Assembly: GCF_001921205.1 (NCBI RefSeq)
Contig: NZ_MSIE01000027.1
Span: 1 to 64,000, forward strand
DNA from: Actinophytocola xanthii
GTDB lineage: Bacteria; Actinomycetota; Actinomycetes; Mycobacteriales; Pseudonocardiaceae
DNA: 64,000 bases
Reading direction: 5' to 3'
Under the pieces are notes generated by a model. That model saw only the letters and a list, made by a program, of their open reading frames with translations. It was not told the origin of the DNA and ran no database searches. How positions within the stretch are numbered: position 1 is the stretch's first letter; every line of letters starts with the position of its first letter. Shown one piece after another: positions 33,900-42,533 of the stretch. The translations under genes were made by a program, and so were the position numbers.

Positions 33900-34083
33900 G
33901 GGTGAACCTCCAGTTGTCGGGCCGGCCGGTTCGGGGGGGTTCCGGCAGTCCAATGTCCGCCGACGGTAACTACCCACACCGCGACCAGACAAGCGCAACG
34001 CTCCAATTGGACCTGGGGGTACCGTGCCAGCAGGTGGGCGCGAACACCACCGGAGTAGGCAGGGACCACCAGAAGGAGTAACG

Positions 34084-34851
34084 CTGAGCAGGCAGGACCG
34101 CCCCAACCCATCGGCCCCCGCGGCACAGCGGCTGCGGCTGCGCTACGCCAAGCGCGGACGGCTGCGGTTCACCTCACACCGCGACGTCGCCCGCGCCTTC
34201 GAACGCGCCCTGCGCAGGGCGCGCGTGCCCATGGCGTACTCGCAGGGGTTCAACCCGCACCCGAAGATCTCCTGGATCGGCGCGGCGCCGACCGGGGTGG
34301 CCAGTGAGGCCGAGTACGTCGAGATCGCGGTCGTCACGCCGGTCGAGCCGACCGAGCTGGTGGCCGTGCTCGACGCGGCCATGCCACCCGGGCTCGACCT
34401 GCTGGAGGCGGTCGTCGCGGACGGGAGCGGCAGCCTCGCCGACCGGGTTGAGGCGAGCCGGTGGCGGATAGAGCTGGACGGCGTGTCGGCCGAGCTGTTG
34501 GGCGAGGCGGTGGCCCGGCTGCTGGCCGCGTCGGTCGTCGAGGTCGAGCGGCTGACCAAGCACGGGATGCGCACGATCGATGCCAGGGCGGCCGTGGTAA
34601 GCGCCACTGTCCACGCGGACGTCCCCGGCGAGCCGCGACCCTCCGGGGGCCCGTGTGGGATACTCGACGTGGTTGTGCGGCAGACAACGCCCGCCGTGCG
34701 ACCGGACGACGTGCTGAGTGCGCTCCGTGTCGTCGCTGGTCTGGAACCGCCGGTGCCCGCGAAGGCGACCCGGATGGCCCAGGGACAGCTCGACGACAGC
34801 GGAGGACTGGCCGACCCGTTGGCCCAGGACAGGGCCGTTCGCCAGGGCTGA
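34084..34851 (+). CDS. TIGR03936 radical-SAM-associated protein, probable CTG start
   Basis: The protein of 255 residues contains the family core LRYAKRGRLRFTSHRDVARA and YSQGFNPHPKISWIGAAPTG. The best ribosome site, AAGGAG at 34073-34078, points to CTG 34084, which yields an N-terminus (M)SRQDRPNPSAP similar in style to relatives that begin MSRQ. The only other in-frame start, GTG 34024, would add 20 residues unlike the family. It is the partner of the TIGR03960 protein. It ends 251 bases before rne. Confidence 0.85.
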   Translation: MSRQDRPNPSAPAAQRLRLRYAKRGRLRFTSHRDVARAFERALRRARVPMAYSQGFNPHPKISWIGAAPTGVASEAEYVEIAVVTPVEPTELVAVLDAAMPPGLDLLEAVVADGSGSLADRVEASRWRIELDGVSAELLGEAVARLLAASVVEVERLTKHGMRTIDARAAVVSATVHADVPGEPRPSGGPCGILDVVVRQTTPAVRPDDVLSALRVVAGLEPPVPAKATRMAQGQLDDSGGLADPLAQDRAVRQG

Positions 34852-35102
34852 CATCCGGTCCGGCGCTCGGGGAGCCGACTCGGCGTGGCGTTGCACTGAC
34901 CTGCCGTGACCGGCCGGCGAGCTCGCTCGGCGACCACACGGCGAGAGGCGAGGATTCCCGCCGCCTCGCGGCGGAACGACAACACGCCTCACCGTCGGAG
35001 CACGGTGAGGCCAGACGACGAGGCCCCTGCGCGGCCGCGTCCGACAGCGCCGGTGCTCAGGCATCGCCGCGGTGGGACCGCGCCCGGGGGCGAAGGAGCT
35101 AC
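34852..35102 (+). promoter_or_regulatory. Leader region of the RNase E/G gene with two hairpins
   Basis: No gene is seen. A 5-base stem with UCGC loop lies at 34961-34974 (CCGCC/GGCGG) and a perfect 9-base stem with six-base loop at 34987-35010 (CCTCACCGT/ACGGTGAGG). RNase E messages often control their own decay through leader hairpins, so these are candidate self-cleavage elements. An AAGGAG site at 35090-35095 precedes ATG 35103. Confidence 0.45.
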
Positions 35103-38100
35103 ATGTCGGATACGACGACGCCTGCCGGAGACTCCGGCGGGGATACGCCCACATCCATCTCAGCCGCACTGGCCGAGTTGCCCGCACGGTTGCGGATCCA
35201 CGCGCTGGCCAAGCTGCTCGGCCGCAGCAGTCGCGAGGTGCTGAACGCGGTCACCGAGCTGGGCGCCGACGGGCGGAGCGTTCAGTCCAGCATCGACCGG
35301 GAGACCGCGCTGCGGGTCGCCGAGTCGTTCGGCCTGACCGTGGCCGAGCCTTCCGCCGCGCCGCCGGCCCCCGCCGGCCCCACTGCTTCCGGCGCCCCCA
35401 CTGCTTCCGGTGCTCCCGCTGCTTCCGGCGCCCCCGCTGGCTCCGGCGCCCCCGCCGGCCCGAGTGCGCCGGCCGCTTCCGCCGGGCCGGCCGACTCCGC
35501 CGCGTCGTCGGCGCCGCCCAGGCGCGTGGTCCCGCCCACCCCGGTGTTCGCCTCGGCGTCGCCGCTGTTCCTGCCGCCCGAGCCGGCGGCAGCCCCGCCG
35601 CCGCGCAAGCCCGAGCCGCGGATCGAGACCCGGGTCGATGACGAGCCCGAGCCGCTCGAGCCGGCCGACGACGTCCCGGACGATGAGACCGCCGAGGACG
35701 ACGACTCGCGTCCGCGCCGTCGCCGCGGTCGCCGCGGCCGAGGCCGGGGCAAGGGCGGGGCGGACGAGCTGGGCGAGGACGGCATCGACGACGAGCCGGT
35801 CGAGCCGGCCGCGGACAAGGTCGCGGACAAGCAGGAGAAGTCCGACAAGCCGGAGAGCAGGCGCCGGAGCCGGACCAGGGCCGACAAGGTCGAGAAGGCC
35901 GAGGAGCCCGAGGAGCCCGCCGACGACGAGCAGTCGGCCGAGGACGAGACCGACGCCCAGACCCGTCGCCGTCGCAGGCGTCGCCGGCGCAAGGGCGGCG
36001 GGGACGACGAGAGCGGCCTGACCGAGGACGATCCGCCGAACACCGTCGTGCACGTGCGTGAGGCGCGTGACGACAAGGAGAAGGACAAGGGCGAGTCCGA
36101 CGGCCGCGACGAGGTGCGCAGCGTGCGCGGCTCGACGCGGCTGGAGGCCAAGCGCCAGCGCCGCCGGGACGGCCGCGAGGCCGGGCGGCGGAGGGCGCCG
36201 ATCCTGTCCGAGGCCGAGTTCCTGGCCCGCCGGGAGTCGGTCGACCGCGCCATGGTGGTGCGCGAGCGGGGCGACCGGATCCAGATCGGGGTGCTCGAGG
36301 ACGGCGTGCTGGTCGAGCACTTCGTGACCTCGTCGGGCACCGGGTCGCTGGTCGGCAACGTCTACCTGGGGCGCGTGCAGAACGTGCTGCCCTCGATGGA
36401 GGCGGCGTTCGTCGACATCGGCCGCGGCCGCAACGCGGTGCTCTACGCCGGTGAGGTCGACTGGGACGCCGCCGGCCTGGAGGGCAAGGCCCGCCGGATC
36501 GAGCAGGCCCTCTCGACGGGCGACAGCGTGCTCGTGCAGGTCACCAAGGACCCGGTCGGTCACAAGGGCGCGCGGCTGACCACGCAGATCTCGCTGCCCG
36601 GCCGGTTCCTGGTCTACGTGCCCGGCGGCGGCGCCACCGGCATCTCCCGGAAGCTGCCCGAGAACGAGCGGCGCCGGTTGAAGGACGTGCTCAAGCGGGT
36701 TGTCCCCGAGGACGCCGGCGTGATCATCCGGACGGCCTCGGAGGGCATCAGCGAGGAGGAGCTGGCTCGCGACGTGCGCCGGCTCCAGGCGCAGTGGCAG
36801 GTGATCCAGGACAAGACGCAGGGCAGCAACGGCGTGCGCAGGGTGAACGCGCCGGCGTTGGTGTACGAGGAGCCGGACCTGCTGGTGAAGGTCGTGCGCG
36901 ACCTGTTCACCGAGGACTTCTCGGCGCTGGTGGTCGAGGGCTCCGGGGCGTGGGAGACGGTGGACGCCTACGTCCGGCACGTCGCGCCGGAGCTGGCGGA
37001 CCGGGTGCGCCGGCACGTGGGGACGACCGACGTGTTCGCGGAGTACCGGATCGACGAGCAGCTGCTCAAGGCGCTGGACCGCAAGGTGTGGCTGCCGTCG
37101 GGCGGGTACCTGGTCATCGACCGCACCGAGGCGATGACCGTCATCGACGTGAACACCGGGAAGTTCACCGGATCGGGTGGAAACCTCGAGGAGACGGTCA
37201 CCAGGAACAACCTGGAGTCCGCCGAGGAGATCGTCCGCCAGCTACGGCTGAGGGACATCGGCGGCATCATCGTGATCGACTTCATCGACATGGTGCTGGA
37301 GTCCAACCGGGACCTGGTGCTCCGGCGGCTGACCGAGTGCCTCGGCCGGGACCGCACGCGGCACCAAGTGGCGGAGGTGACCTCGCTCGGGCTGGTGCAG
37401 ATGACCCGCAAGCGGGTGGGGACGGGTCTGCTCGAGGCGTTCGGCACCACCTGTGAGCACTGCAAGGGCCGTGGGGTGCTGATCTCGACCGACTCGGTCG
37501 GCAAGTCCTCTGGCGGCGGTGGCAACGGCCACGCCGGCACTCACCAGCACGGCGGCCGCCGCTCCCGCGGAGGCCGAGGCGAGGACGCGGCAGCCAAGGA
37601 AGCCGCCAAGGAAGCCGCCGCCAAGGAAGCGGCGGCCAAGGACGCCTCCGCGAAGGAGGCGGCGAAGGCCGTCCGCGACATCGCCGCGGCGACGACCGCC
37701 GCCGTCGCCCCGAAGTCCGCCGGTTCCGACAGCCTGTCCACCCTCTCCGGCGACTCCCCCCAGGCCACCTCGCCCGATGCCGGTTCGCCCATGGCCGTGG
37801 GAGCTTCCGCCGGCAGTTCGGTCGACTCGTCGCCGGGTTCCGGCGCGTCCGCCCCGGTGCCTGCTGGTGCCGGTTCGGCTGACTCCTCGGCACTGGCCGG
37901 GGCTGGTGCTGGCGGATCGTTCGCGGCGGCAACGTCGTCGTCCGGCCTGACCGGCGCCGGCACGCCGTCTCCTGATCCGGCGACGGCCACCTCGACGGTC
38001 GGCAGCGGGGCAGGTGATGCTGGCTCGTCCTTCGGTTCGAGGGGCGGTGGTGCTGGGCTGGCGGCCTCGTCTGTCGACGCGGCGGGCGACAGCGGTGATG

Positions 38101-38852
38101 TCGCCTCCACCGGACAGATCGGCGGCAGCCGACGCCGTTCGCGGTCCGGCAGGAGCGGCTCGCGGGACGCGGCCAGGCAGGGTGCCGAGGTAGGTACGGC
38201 CAGCAGCTCCGCCGTAGGCGACACCCCCGGCCAGGAGACCGCCGGCCAGGGCACGCTCGGAGGGGACACGCTCGGCCAGGGCACCGCCGGCCAGGGCACC
38301 GCCGGCCAGGATGCCCTCGGCCAGGACGCCTTCGGCCAGGGCACCGCCGGCCGGGACACGCTCGGCCAGGACACCGCCGGGACCGACCTCGTCGGCGGCG
38401 GGATCTACTCGGACTCCGCTGGTGCCGCGGTCGCGGACGACCCGTTCGTGCCGGCACAGGCCGAGTCGGTTCCCTCCAGGACCCGCCGTCGGTCGAGTCG
38501 GAGCGCGGGGCAGCCGAGCGTCACCGCCGCGCAGGCGGGGAGCACGGCCGCGGCCGCCACGCACCCGACCGCTCCGGCGGGCGAGCCGGGCGCCTCGAGC
38601 GTCCTCGACGGCTCCGCGTCGGCAGCGTCCGGTGACCCGGCGAGCGGTTCGGATCCGGCTGGCGAGGCAGGGTCGGACCACACCAACGGGCACGGACCGG
38701 GCGTGGAGCAGGCCGCGGGGTCCACGGGAGCCGACAGCGCGGGCGGTGCGGCGGCCGGGGTGCCGGCGGTGACCCCGCCGGCCAGGCGCCCGGTGCGCCG
38801 CGGTGCGTCCCGCCCGGCTGGCCCTCCGGCCGGCGCCACGCACGACGGCTGA
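35103..38852 (+). CDS. rne: Ribonuclease E/G
   Basis: The 1249-residue enzyme has, in order: an IF2_N-like helical module at about residues 20-75 (RIHALAKLLGRSSREVLNAV), an Ala/Pro/Ser and then acid/base-rich disordered stretch to about 380, the catalytic S1 domain (NVYLGRVQNVLPSMEAAFVD), the metal aspartates in MTVIDVNTG (about 680) and IVIDFIDM (about 725), and the Zn-link TCEHCKGRG (about 783). The tail is low-complexity with Ala/Lys repeats and a GQGTA-type repeat block. It cleaves A/U-rich single-stranded RNA and scaffolds a degradosome. Length is above most homologues because of the tails. Confidence 0.95.
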   Translation: MSDTTTPAGDSGGDTPTSISAALAELPARLRIHALAKLLGRSSREVLNAVTELGADGRSVQSSIDRETALRVAESFGLTVAEPSAAPPAPAGPTASGAPTASGAPAASGAPAGSGAPAGPSAPAASAGPADSAASSAPPRRVVPPTPVFASASPLFLPPEPAAAPPPRKPEPRIETRVDDEPEPLEPADDVPDDETAEDDDSRPRRRRGRRGRGRGKGGADELGEDGIDDEPVEPAADKVADKQEKSDKPESRRRSRTRADKVEKAEEPEEPADDEQSAEDETDAQTRRRRRRRRRKGGGDDESGLTEDDPPNTVVHVREARDDKEKDKGESDGRDEVRSVRGSTRLEAKRQRRRDGREAGRRRAPILSEAEFLARRESVDRAMVVRERGDRIQIGVLEDGVLVEHFVTSSGTGSLVGNVYLGRVQNVLPSMEAAFVDIGRGRNAVLYAGEVDWDAAGLEGKARRIEQALSTGDSVLVQVTKDPVGHKGARLTTQISLPGRFLVYVPGGGATGISRKLPENERRRLKDVLKRVVPEDAGVIIRTASEGISEEELARDVRRLQAQWQVIQDKTQGSNGVRRVNAPALVYEEPDLLVKVVRDLFTEDFSALVVEGSGAWETVDAYVRHVAPELADRVRRHVGTTDVFAEYRIDEQLLKALDRKVWLPSGGYLVIDRTEAMTVIDVNTGKFTGSGGNLEETVTRNNLESAEEIVRQLRLRDIGGIIVIDFIDMVLESNRDLVLRRLTECLGRDRTRHQVAEVTSLGLVQMTRKRVGTGLLEAFGTTCEHCKGRGVLISTDSVGKSSGGGGNGHAGTHQHGGRRSRGGRGEDAAAKEAAKEAAAKEAAAKDASAKEAAKAVRDIAAATTAAVAPKSAGSDSLSTLSGDSPQATSPDAGSPMAVGASAGSSVDSSPGSGASAPVPAGAGSADSSALAGAGAGGSFAAATSSSGLTGAGTPSPDPATATSTVGSGAGDAGSSFGSRGGGAGLAASSVDAAGDSGDVASTGQIGGSRRRSRSGRSGSRDAARQGAEVGTASSSAVGDTPGQETAGQGTLGGDTLGQGTAGQGTAGQDALGQDAFGQGTAGRDTLGQDTAGTDLVGGGIYSDSAGAAVADDPFVPAQAESVPSRTRRRSSRSAGQPSVTAAQAGSTAAAATHPTAPAGEPGASSVLDGSASAASGDPASGSDPAGEAGSDHTNGHGPGVEQAAGSTGADSAGGAAAGVPAVTPPARRPVRRGASRPAGPPAGATHDG
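35376..35470 (+). repeat. Coding repeats, Ala-Pro-Ser-Gly type, in RNase E/G N-terminal linker
   Basis: Degenerate 15-base units encode tandem GAPTAS/GAPAAS-like pentads. They lie in the disordered linker between the IF2_N-like module and the catalytic core, and may vary in number between strains. Confidence 0.6.
38229..38381 (+). repeat. Tandem 15-base coding repeats in RNase E/G tail
   Basis: About ten imperfect units of the type GGCCAGGRCACCGCC encode GQGTA, GQDAL, GQDTA and similar pentapeptides. The block is in frame and keeps the reading frame whatever the copy number, so it is a candidate for length variation. Confidence 0.7.
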
Positions 38853-38893
38853 CCCCGGTTTGACCCTCATTTCGATGGCCACGTAATCTGTAG

Positions 38894-38919
38894 GTCGGCC
38901 CGCCGCTTGGTGGGCCGAC
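38894..38919 (+). terminator. Hairpin between rne and rplU
   Basis: GTCGGCCCGCC pairs with 38909-38919 around a GCTT loop with one G-T pair. It could end the rne transcript or belong to an L21-type ribosomal leader, since rplU begins 100 bases later. No U-tract follows. Confidence 0.5.
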
Positions 38920-39018
38920 TCGTGCGCGGGACCGGCACCGGCTCGACGTGAGCCGTCACGGAGTCCGGCCGCGTAGCCCTAGTCGAGAAACATCGAGCAG
39001 CAGGAGAGTTCCGTCCCG

Positions 39019-39330
39019 ATGTACGCGATCGTCAAGACCGGCGGCAAGCAGTACAAGGTCGCCGTCGGCGACATCGTCGAGGTCGAGAAGCTCGACGGTG
39101 AGCCGGGAGCCGAGCTCACGTTCCCCGCGCTGCTCGTCGTCGACGGCGACGACGTCACCACCGACGTGGCCAAGCTGGCCAACGTCGCGGTGACCGGCAA
39201 GGTCGTCTCCCAGACCAAGGGCCCGAAGATCCGCATCCACAAGTTCAAGAACAAGACCGGCTACCACAAGCGGCAGGGTCACCGGCAGAAGCTGACCCGC
39301 GTCGAGGTCACCGGCATCAAGACCAAGTAG
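39019..39330 (+). CDS. rplU: 50S ribosomal protein bL21
   Basis: The 103-residue protein is standard bL21: [20 protein letters not shown] at the start and [20 protein letters not shown] near the end. It binds 23S rRNA. A GGAGAG site is near 39003-39008. rpmA follows after 12 bases. Confidence 0.98.
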   Translation: MYAIVKTGGKQYKVAVGDIVEVEKLDGEPGAELTFPALLVVDGDDVTTDVAKLANVAVTGKVVSQTKGPKIRIHKFKNKTGYHKRQGHRQKLTRVEVTGIKTK

Positions 39331-39342
39331 GAGCTGACAGCA

Positions 39343-39600
39343 ATGGCACACAAGAAGGGTGCGTCCAGCTCCCGCAACGGGCGCGACTCCAACGCTCAGC
39401 GCCTCGGCGTGAAGCGGTACGGCGGCCAGGTGGTCAACGCTGGCGAGATCCTGATCCGTCAGCGCGGTACCAAGTTCCACCCCGGCGTCAACGTCGGCCG
39501 TGGCGGCGACGACACGCTGTTCGCCCTGGCCGCGGGTGCGGTCCAGTTCGGCGAGAAGCGCGGTCGCAAGACCGTGAACATCGTCCCGGTCGAGGGCTGA
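39343..39600 (+). CDS. rpmA: 50S ribosomal protein bL27
   Basis: The 85-residue protein starts [20 protein letters not shown] and contains [15 protein letters not shown], the bL27 pattern; its N-terminus reaches the peptidyl-transferase centre. There is no processed N-terminal extension of the firmicute type. A strong terminator follows. Confidence 0.98.
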   Translation: MAHKKGASSSRNGRDSNAQRLGVKRYGGQVVNAGEILIRQRGTKFHPGVNVGRGGDDTLFALAAGAVQFGEKRGRKTVNIVPVEG

Positions 39601-39625
39601 GGCCCGGCAGACTGGAGCAAGACCC

Positions 39626-39666
39626 CACGAGGGGCGGGCCGGCGGTGAGGCGGCCCGCCCCTCGTG
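39626..39666 (+). terminator. Strong terminator after rpmA
   Basis: A perfect 16-base stem (39626-39641 with 39651-39666) closes a nine-base loop. It lies 25 bases after rpmA and ends 22 bases before the obg start, so obg may depend partly on read-through or on a promoter hidden near here. Confidence 0.75.
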
Positions 39667-39687
39667 CATTCTCTGGAAGGTTCCTCA

Positions 39688-41373
39688 GTGTCCCGATTCG
39701 TCGATCGCGTGGTCATCCATGTGGCAGCGGGCAGCGGCGGCAACGGGTGCGCCTCGGTGCACCGCGAGAAGTTCAAGCCGCTCGGCGGCCCCGACGGCGG
39801 TAACGGCGGCGACGGCGGCGACGTCGCGCTCGTCGTCGACTCCGGGGTGCACACCCTGCTCGACTTCCACTTCCGCCCGCACGCCAGGGCGACCAACGGC
39901 AAACAGGGCCAGGGCAGCAACCGCGACGGCGCGGCCGGCGAGGACCTCGAGCTGCGGGTGCCGGAGGGCACGGTCGTGCTCACCGAGGACGGCGAGCTGC
40001 TGGCCGATCTGGTCGGCAACGGCACCCGGTTCACCGCCGCCCGCGGTGGTCGCGGCGGTCTCGGCAACGCCGCGCTCGCGTCCAAGGCCCGCAAGGCGCC
40101 GGGGTTCGCCCTGCTGGGCGAGCCGGGCGAGACCCGTGACCTGGTGCTGGAGCTGCGGTCGGTCGCCGACGTCGGCCTGGTCGGGTTCCCGTCGGCCGGG
40201 AAGTCGTCGCTGATCTCGGTGCTGTCGTCAGCGCGGCCCAAGATCGCCGACTACCCGTTCACCACGCTCGTGCCGAACCTGGGCGTGGTCACCGCCGGCG
40301 AGTCGACCTACACGATCGCCGACGTGCCCGGCCTGATCCCGGGAGCCAGCCAGGGCAAGGGCCTCGGGCTGGACTTCCTGCGCCACATCGAACGCTGCTC
40401 GGTGCTGGTGCACGTCGTCGACTGCGCGACCTACGAGCCCGGCCGTGACCCGGTGTCCGACGTGGACGCTCTGGAGACCGAACTCGCCCGCTACTCCCCG
40501 GCGCTGGGCGAGAGCCTCGCCGAGCGCCCCCGGGTCGTGGTGCTCAACAAGATCGACGTGCCCGACGCACGCGAGCTCGCCGAGATGGTGACCGCCGACC
40601 TCGAGGCCAGAGGGCTGCCGGTCTTCAGCGTGTCCACCGCCAGCCACGAGGGCCTGCGCGAGCTGTCGTTCGCCCTGGCCAAGATCGTGGCGGAGGACCG
40701 CGCCAGCCGCCCGACCCTCGAGGCGAGCCGCATCGTGCTGCGTCCACGCGCGGTCGACGATGCCGGCTTCACGGTGGTGGAGGACCCCGAGGAGCCGGGC
40801 GCGTTCATCGTGCGCGGGGAGCGCCCCGAACGCTGGGTCCGCCAGACCGCGTTCGACAACAACGAGGCCGTTGGCTACCTCGCCGACCGCCTCGCCCGCC
40901 TCGGGGTCGAACAGGCCCTCGCCGAGCGAGGTGCCCAACCGGGCTGCCCCGTCACGATCGGCGACGTCACGTTCGACTGGGAGCCGTCCACGCCGGCGGG
41001 AATCAGCGTGCTCCTGTACGAGCGGGGCGAGGACCCCCGGCTGGACCGCAACAGCCGCGTCGGCGCGGCCGAACGCAAGGCCGCCAAGCGGGCGCGCAGG
41101 GGCCTGGAACCCCCCGCCTCCCAGCCCGACCGCCCCACCCAAGCCACCGCCCCCACCTTCGACGACGACCTCCAGGACGACCTCCACGACGACGTGGACG
41201 ACGTGGACGACGACCTCGAGGACGGCCCGGACGGGGACTTCGACGGGGACTTCGACGGGGACAGCGTCGGGACCGACGACAACCACGGCAGGGGTCGCGA
41301 CGGCGGGCGCGCCGAGGAAGCCGGGCACGACCTGCCCGACGACCTCGCGGGTCGTCGTTCGGATCCGTCGTGA
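39688..41373 (+). CDS. obg: Obg GTPase
   Basis: I start at GTG 39688 after GGAAGG, giving 561 residues. The glycine-rich Obg fold ([28 protein letters not shown]) is followed by the GTPase domain with G1 GFPSAGKSS near residue 170, [10 protein letters not shown] and NKID, an OCT domain and a strongly acidic Asp-rich tail. It acts in ribosome assembly and stress control. The stop overlaps proB. Confidence 0.96.
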   Translation: MSRFVDRVVIHVAAGSGGNGCASVHREKFKPLGGPDGGNGGDGGDVALVVDSGVHTLLDFHFRPHARATNGKQGQGSNRDGAAGEDLELRVPEGTVVLTEDGELLADLVGNGTRFTAARGGRGGLGNAALASKARKAPGFALLGEPGETRDLVLELRSVADVGLVGFPSAGKSSLISVLSSARPKIADYPFTTLVPNLGVVTAGESTYTIADVPGLIPGASQGKGLGLDFLRHIERCSVLVHVVDCATYEPGRDPVSDVDALETELARYSPALGESLAERPRVVVLNKIDVPDARELAEMVTADLEARGLPVFSVSTASHEGLRELSFALAKIVAEDRASRPTLEASRIVLRPRAVDDAGFTVVEDPEEPGAFIVRGERPERWVRQTAFDNNEAVGYLADRLARLGVEQALAERGAQPGCPVTIGDVTFDWEPSTPAGISVLLYERGEDPRLDRNSRVGAAERKAAKRARRGLEPPASQPDRPTQATAPTFDDDLQDDLHDDVDDVDDDLEDGPDGDFDGDFDGDSVGTDDNHGRGRDGGRAEEAGHDLPDDLAGRRSDPS

Positions 41374-42500
41374 CCGACCGGGTCGCGGTCCTGCCTGACG
41401 CCCGGTCACGCATCGCCGACGCCCGGCGCGTGGTGGTCAAGGTCGGCTCGTCCTCCCTCACCAGCGCCGAGGGAGGCCTCGACCCGGCCAGGCTCGATGC
41501 TCTGGTCGACGCCCTGGCCACCCGCCGCGCCGCCGGTAGCCAGGTCGTGTTGGTGTCCTCCGGCGCGATCGCGTCAGGTCTCGCCCCGCTCGGGCTCGGC
41601 CGCCGTCCGCGCGACCTCGCCACCCAGCAGGCCTCGGCCAGCGTCGGCCAGCTGGTGCTCGGGCACGCGTACGTGTCCTCGTTCGCCCGCTACGGGCTTC
41701 GGGTCGGCCAGGTCCTCCTCACCTCCGACGACGTCGTCCGACGCGCCCACTACCGCAACGCCCAGCGCACCCTGTCACGGCTGCTCGCCCTCGGGGTCGT
41801 CCCCGTCGTCAACGAGAACGACACCGTGGCCACCGAGGAGATCCGCTTCGGCGACAACGACCGGCTCGCCGCTTTGGTCGCCTATCTTGTCGGTGCTGAC
41901 GCTCTGGTTCTCCTTTCCGATGTGGACGGTCTGTACGACGGCGACCCCCGCCGGGGGGACGCCCGAAGGATCACCGAGGTGGCCGGTGAGTCCGATGTGG
42001 AGCACGTCCGCGCCGACGAGCCCACCTCCGACCTCGGCACCGGAGGGATGGCCTCGAAGCTCGCCTCCGCCCGGCTCGCCTCCACCGCGGGCGTCCCCGT
42101 GCTGATCGCCGCCGCCGAGGACGCCGCGCAGGCCCTGGGCCCGGCCGAGGTGGGCACCGCCTTCGCGGCGAGCCCTCGGCGCCTCACCCCGCGACGCTTC
42201 TGGCTCGCCTACGCCGCCAGCCCCAGCGGCCGCCTCCACCTCGACGACGGCGCCGTCGCCGCCGTGGTCACCCGCCGCCGGTCCCTGCTCGCCGCCGGAA
42301 TCACCGCCGTCGAGGGTGAGTTCGACGCGGGTGACGTGGTCGAGCTGGTCGACCCCGCGGCACGCACGGTGGCCCGAGGGGTGGTCGCCTACGACGCCGT
42401 CGAGCTCCCCTCACTCATCGGCCGCAAGACACAGGACCTCCCTTCGGAAAGTCGGCGTGAAGTGGTCCACGCCGATGATCTGGTTCCCCTCCGCCGCTGA
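41370..42500 (+). CDS. proB: Glutamate 5-kinase
   Basis: The 376-residue enzyme has the amino-acid kinase domain ([51 protein letters not shown]) and a C-terminal PUA domain from about residue 280. It makes gamma-glutamyl phosphate for proline synthesis. GTG 41370 lies within the obg stop. proA does not follow in the window. Confidence 0.96.
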   Translation: MTDRVAVLPDARSRIADARRVVVKVGSSSLTSAEGGLDPARLDALVDALATRRAAGSQVVLVSSGAIASGLAPLGLGRRPRDLATQQASASVGQLVLGHAYVSSFARYGLRVGQVLLTSDDVVRRAHYRNAQRTLSRLLALGVVPVVNENDTVATEEIRFGDNDRLAALVAYLVGADALVLLSDVDGLYDGDPRRGDARRITEVAGESDVEHVRADEPTSDLGTGGMASKLASARLASTAGVPVLIAAAEDAAQALGPAEVGTAFAASPRRLTPRRFWLAYAASPSGRLHLDDGAVAAVVTRRRSLLAAGITAVEGEFDAGDVVELVDPAARTVARGVVAYDAVELPSLIGRKTQDLPSESRREVVHADDLVPLRR

Positions 42501-42533
42501 GGGGGACCGGCGAACGAGCCTGAACGTCGTCGG

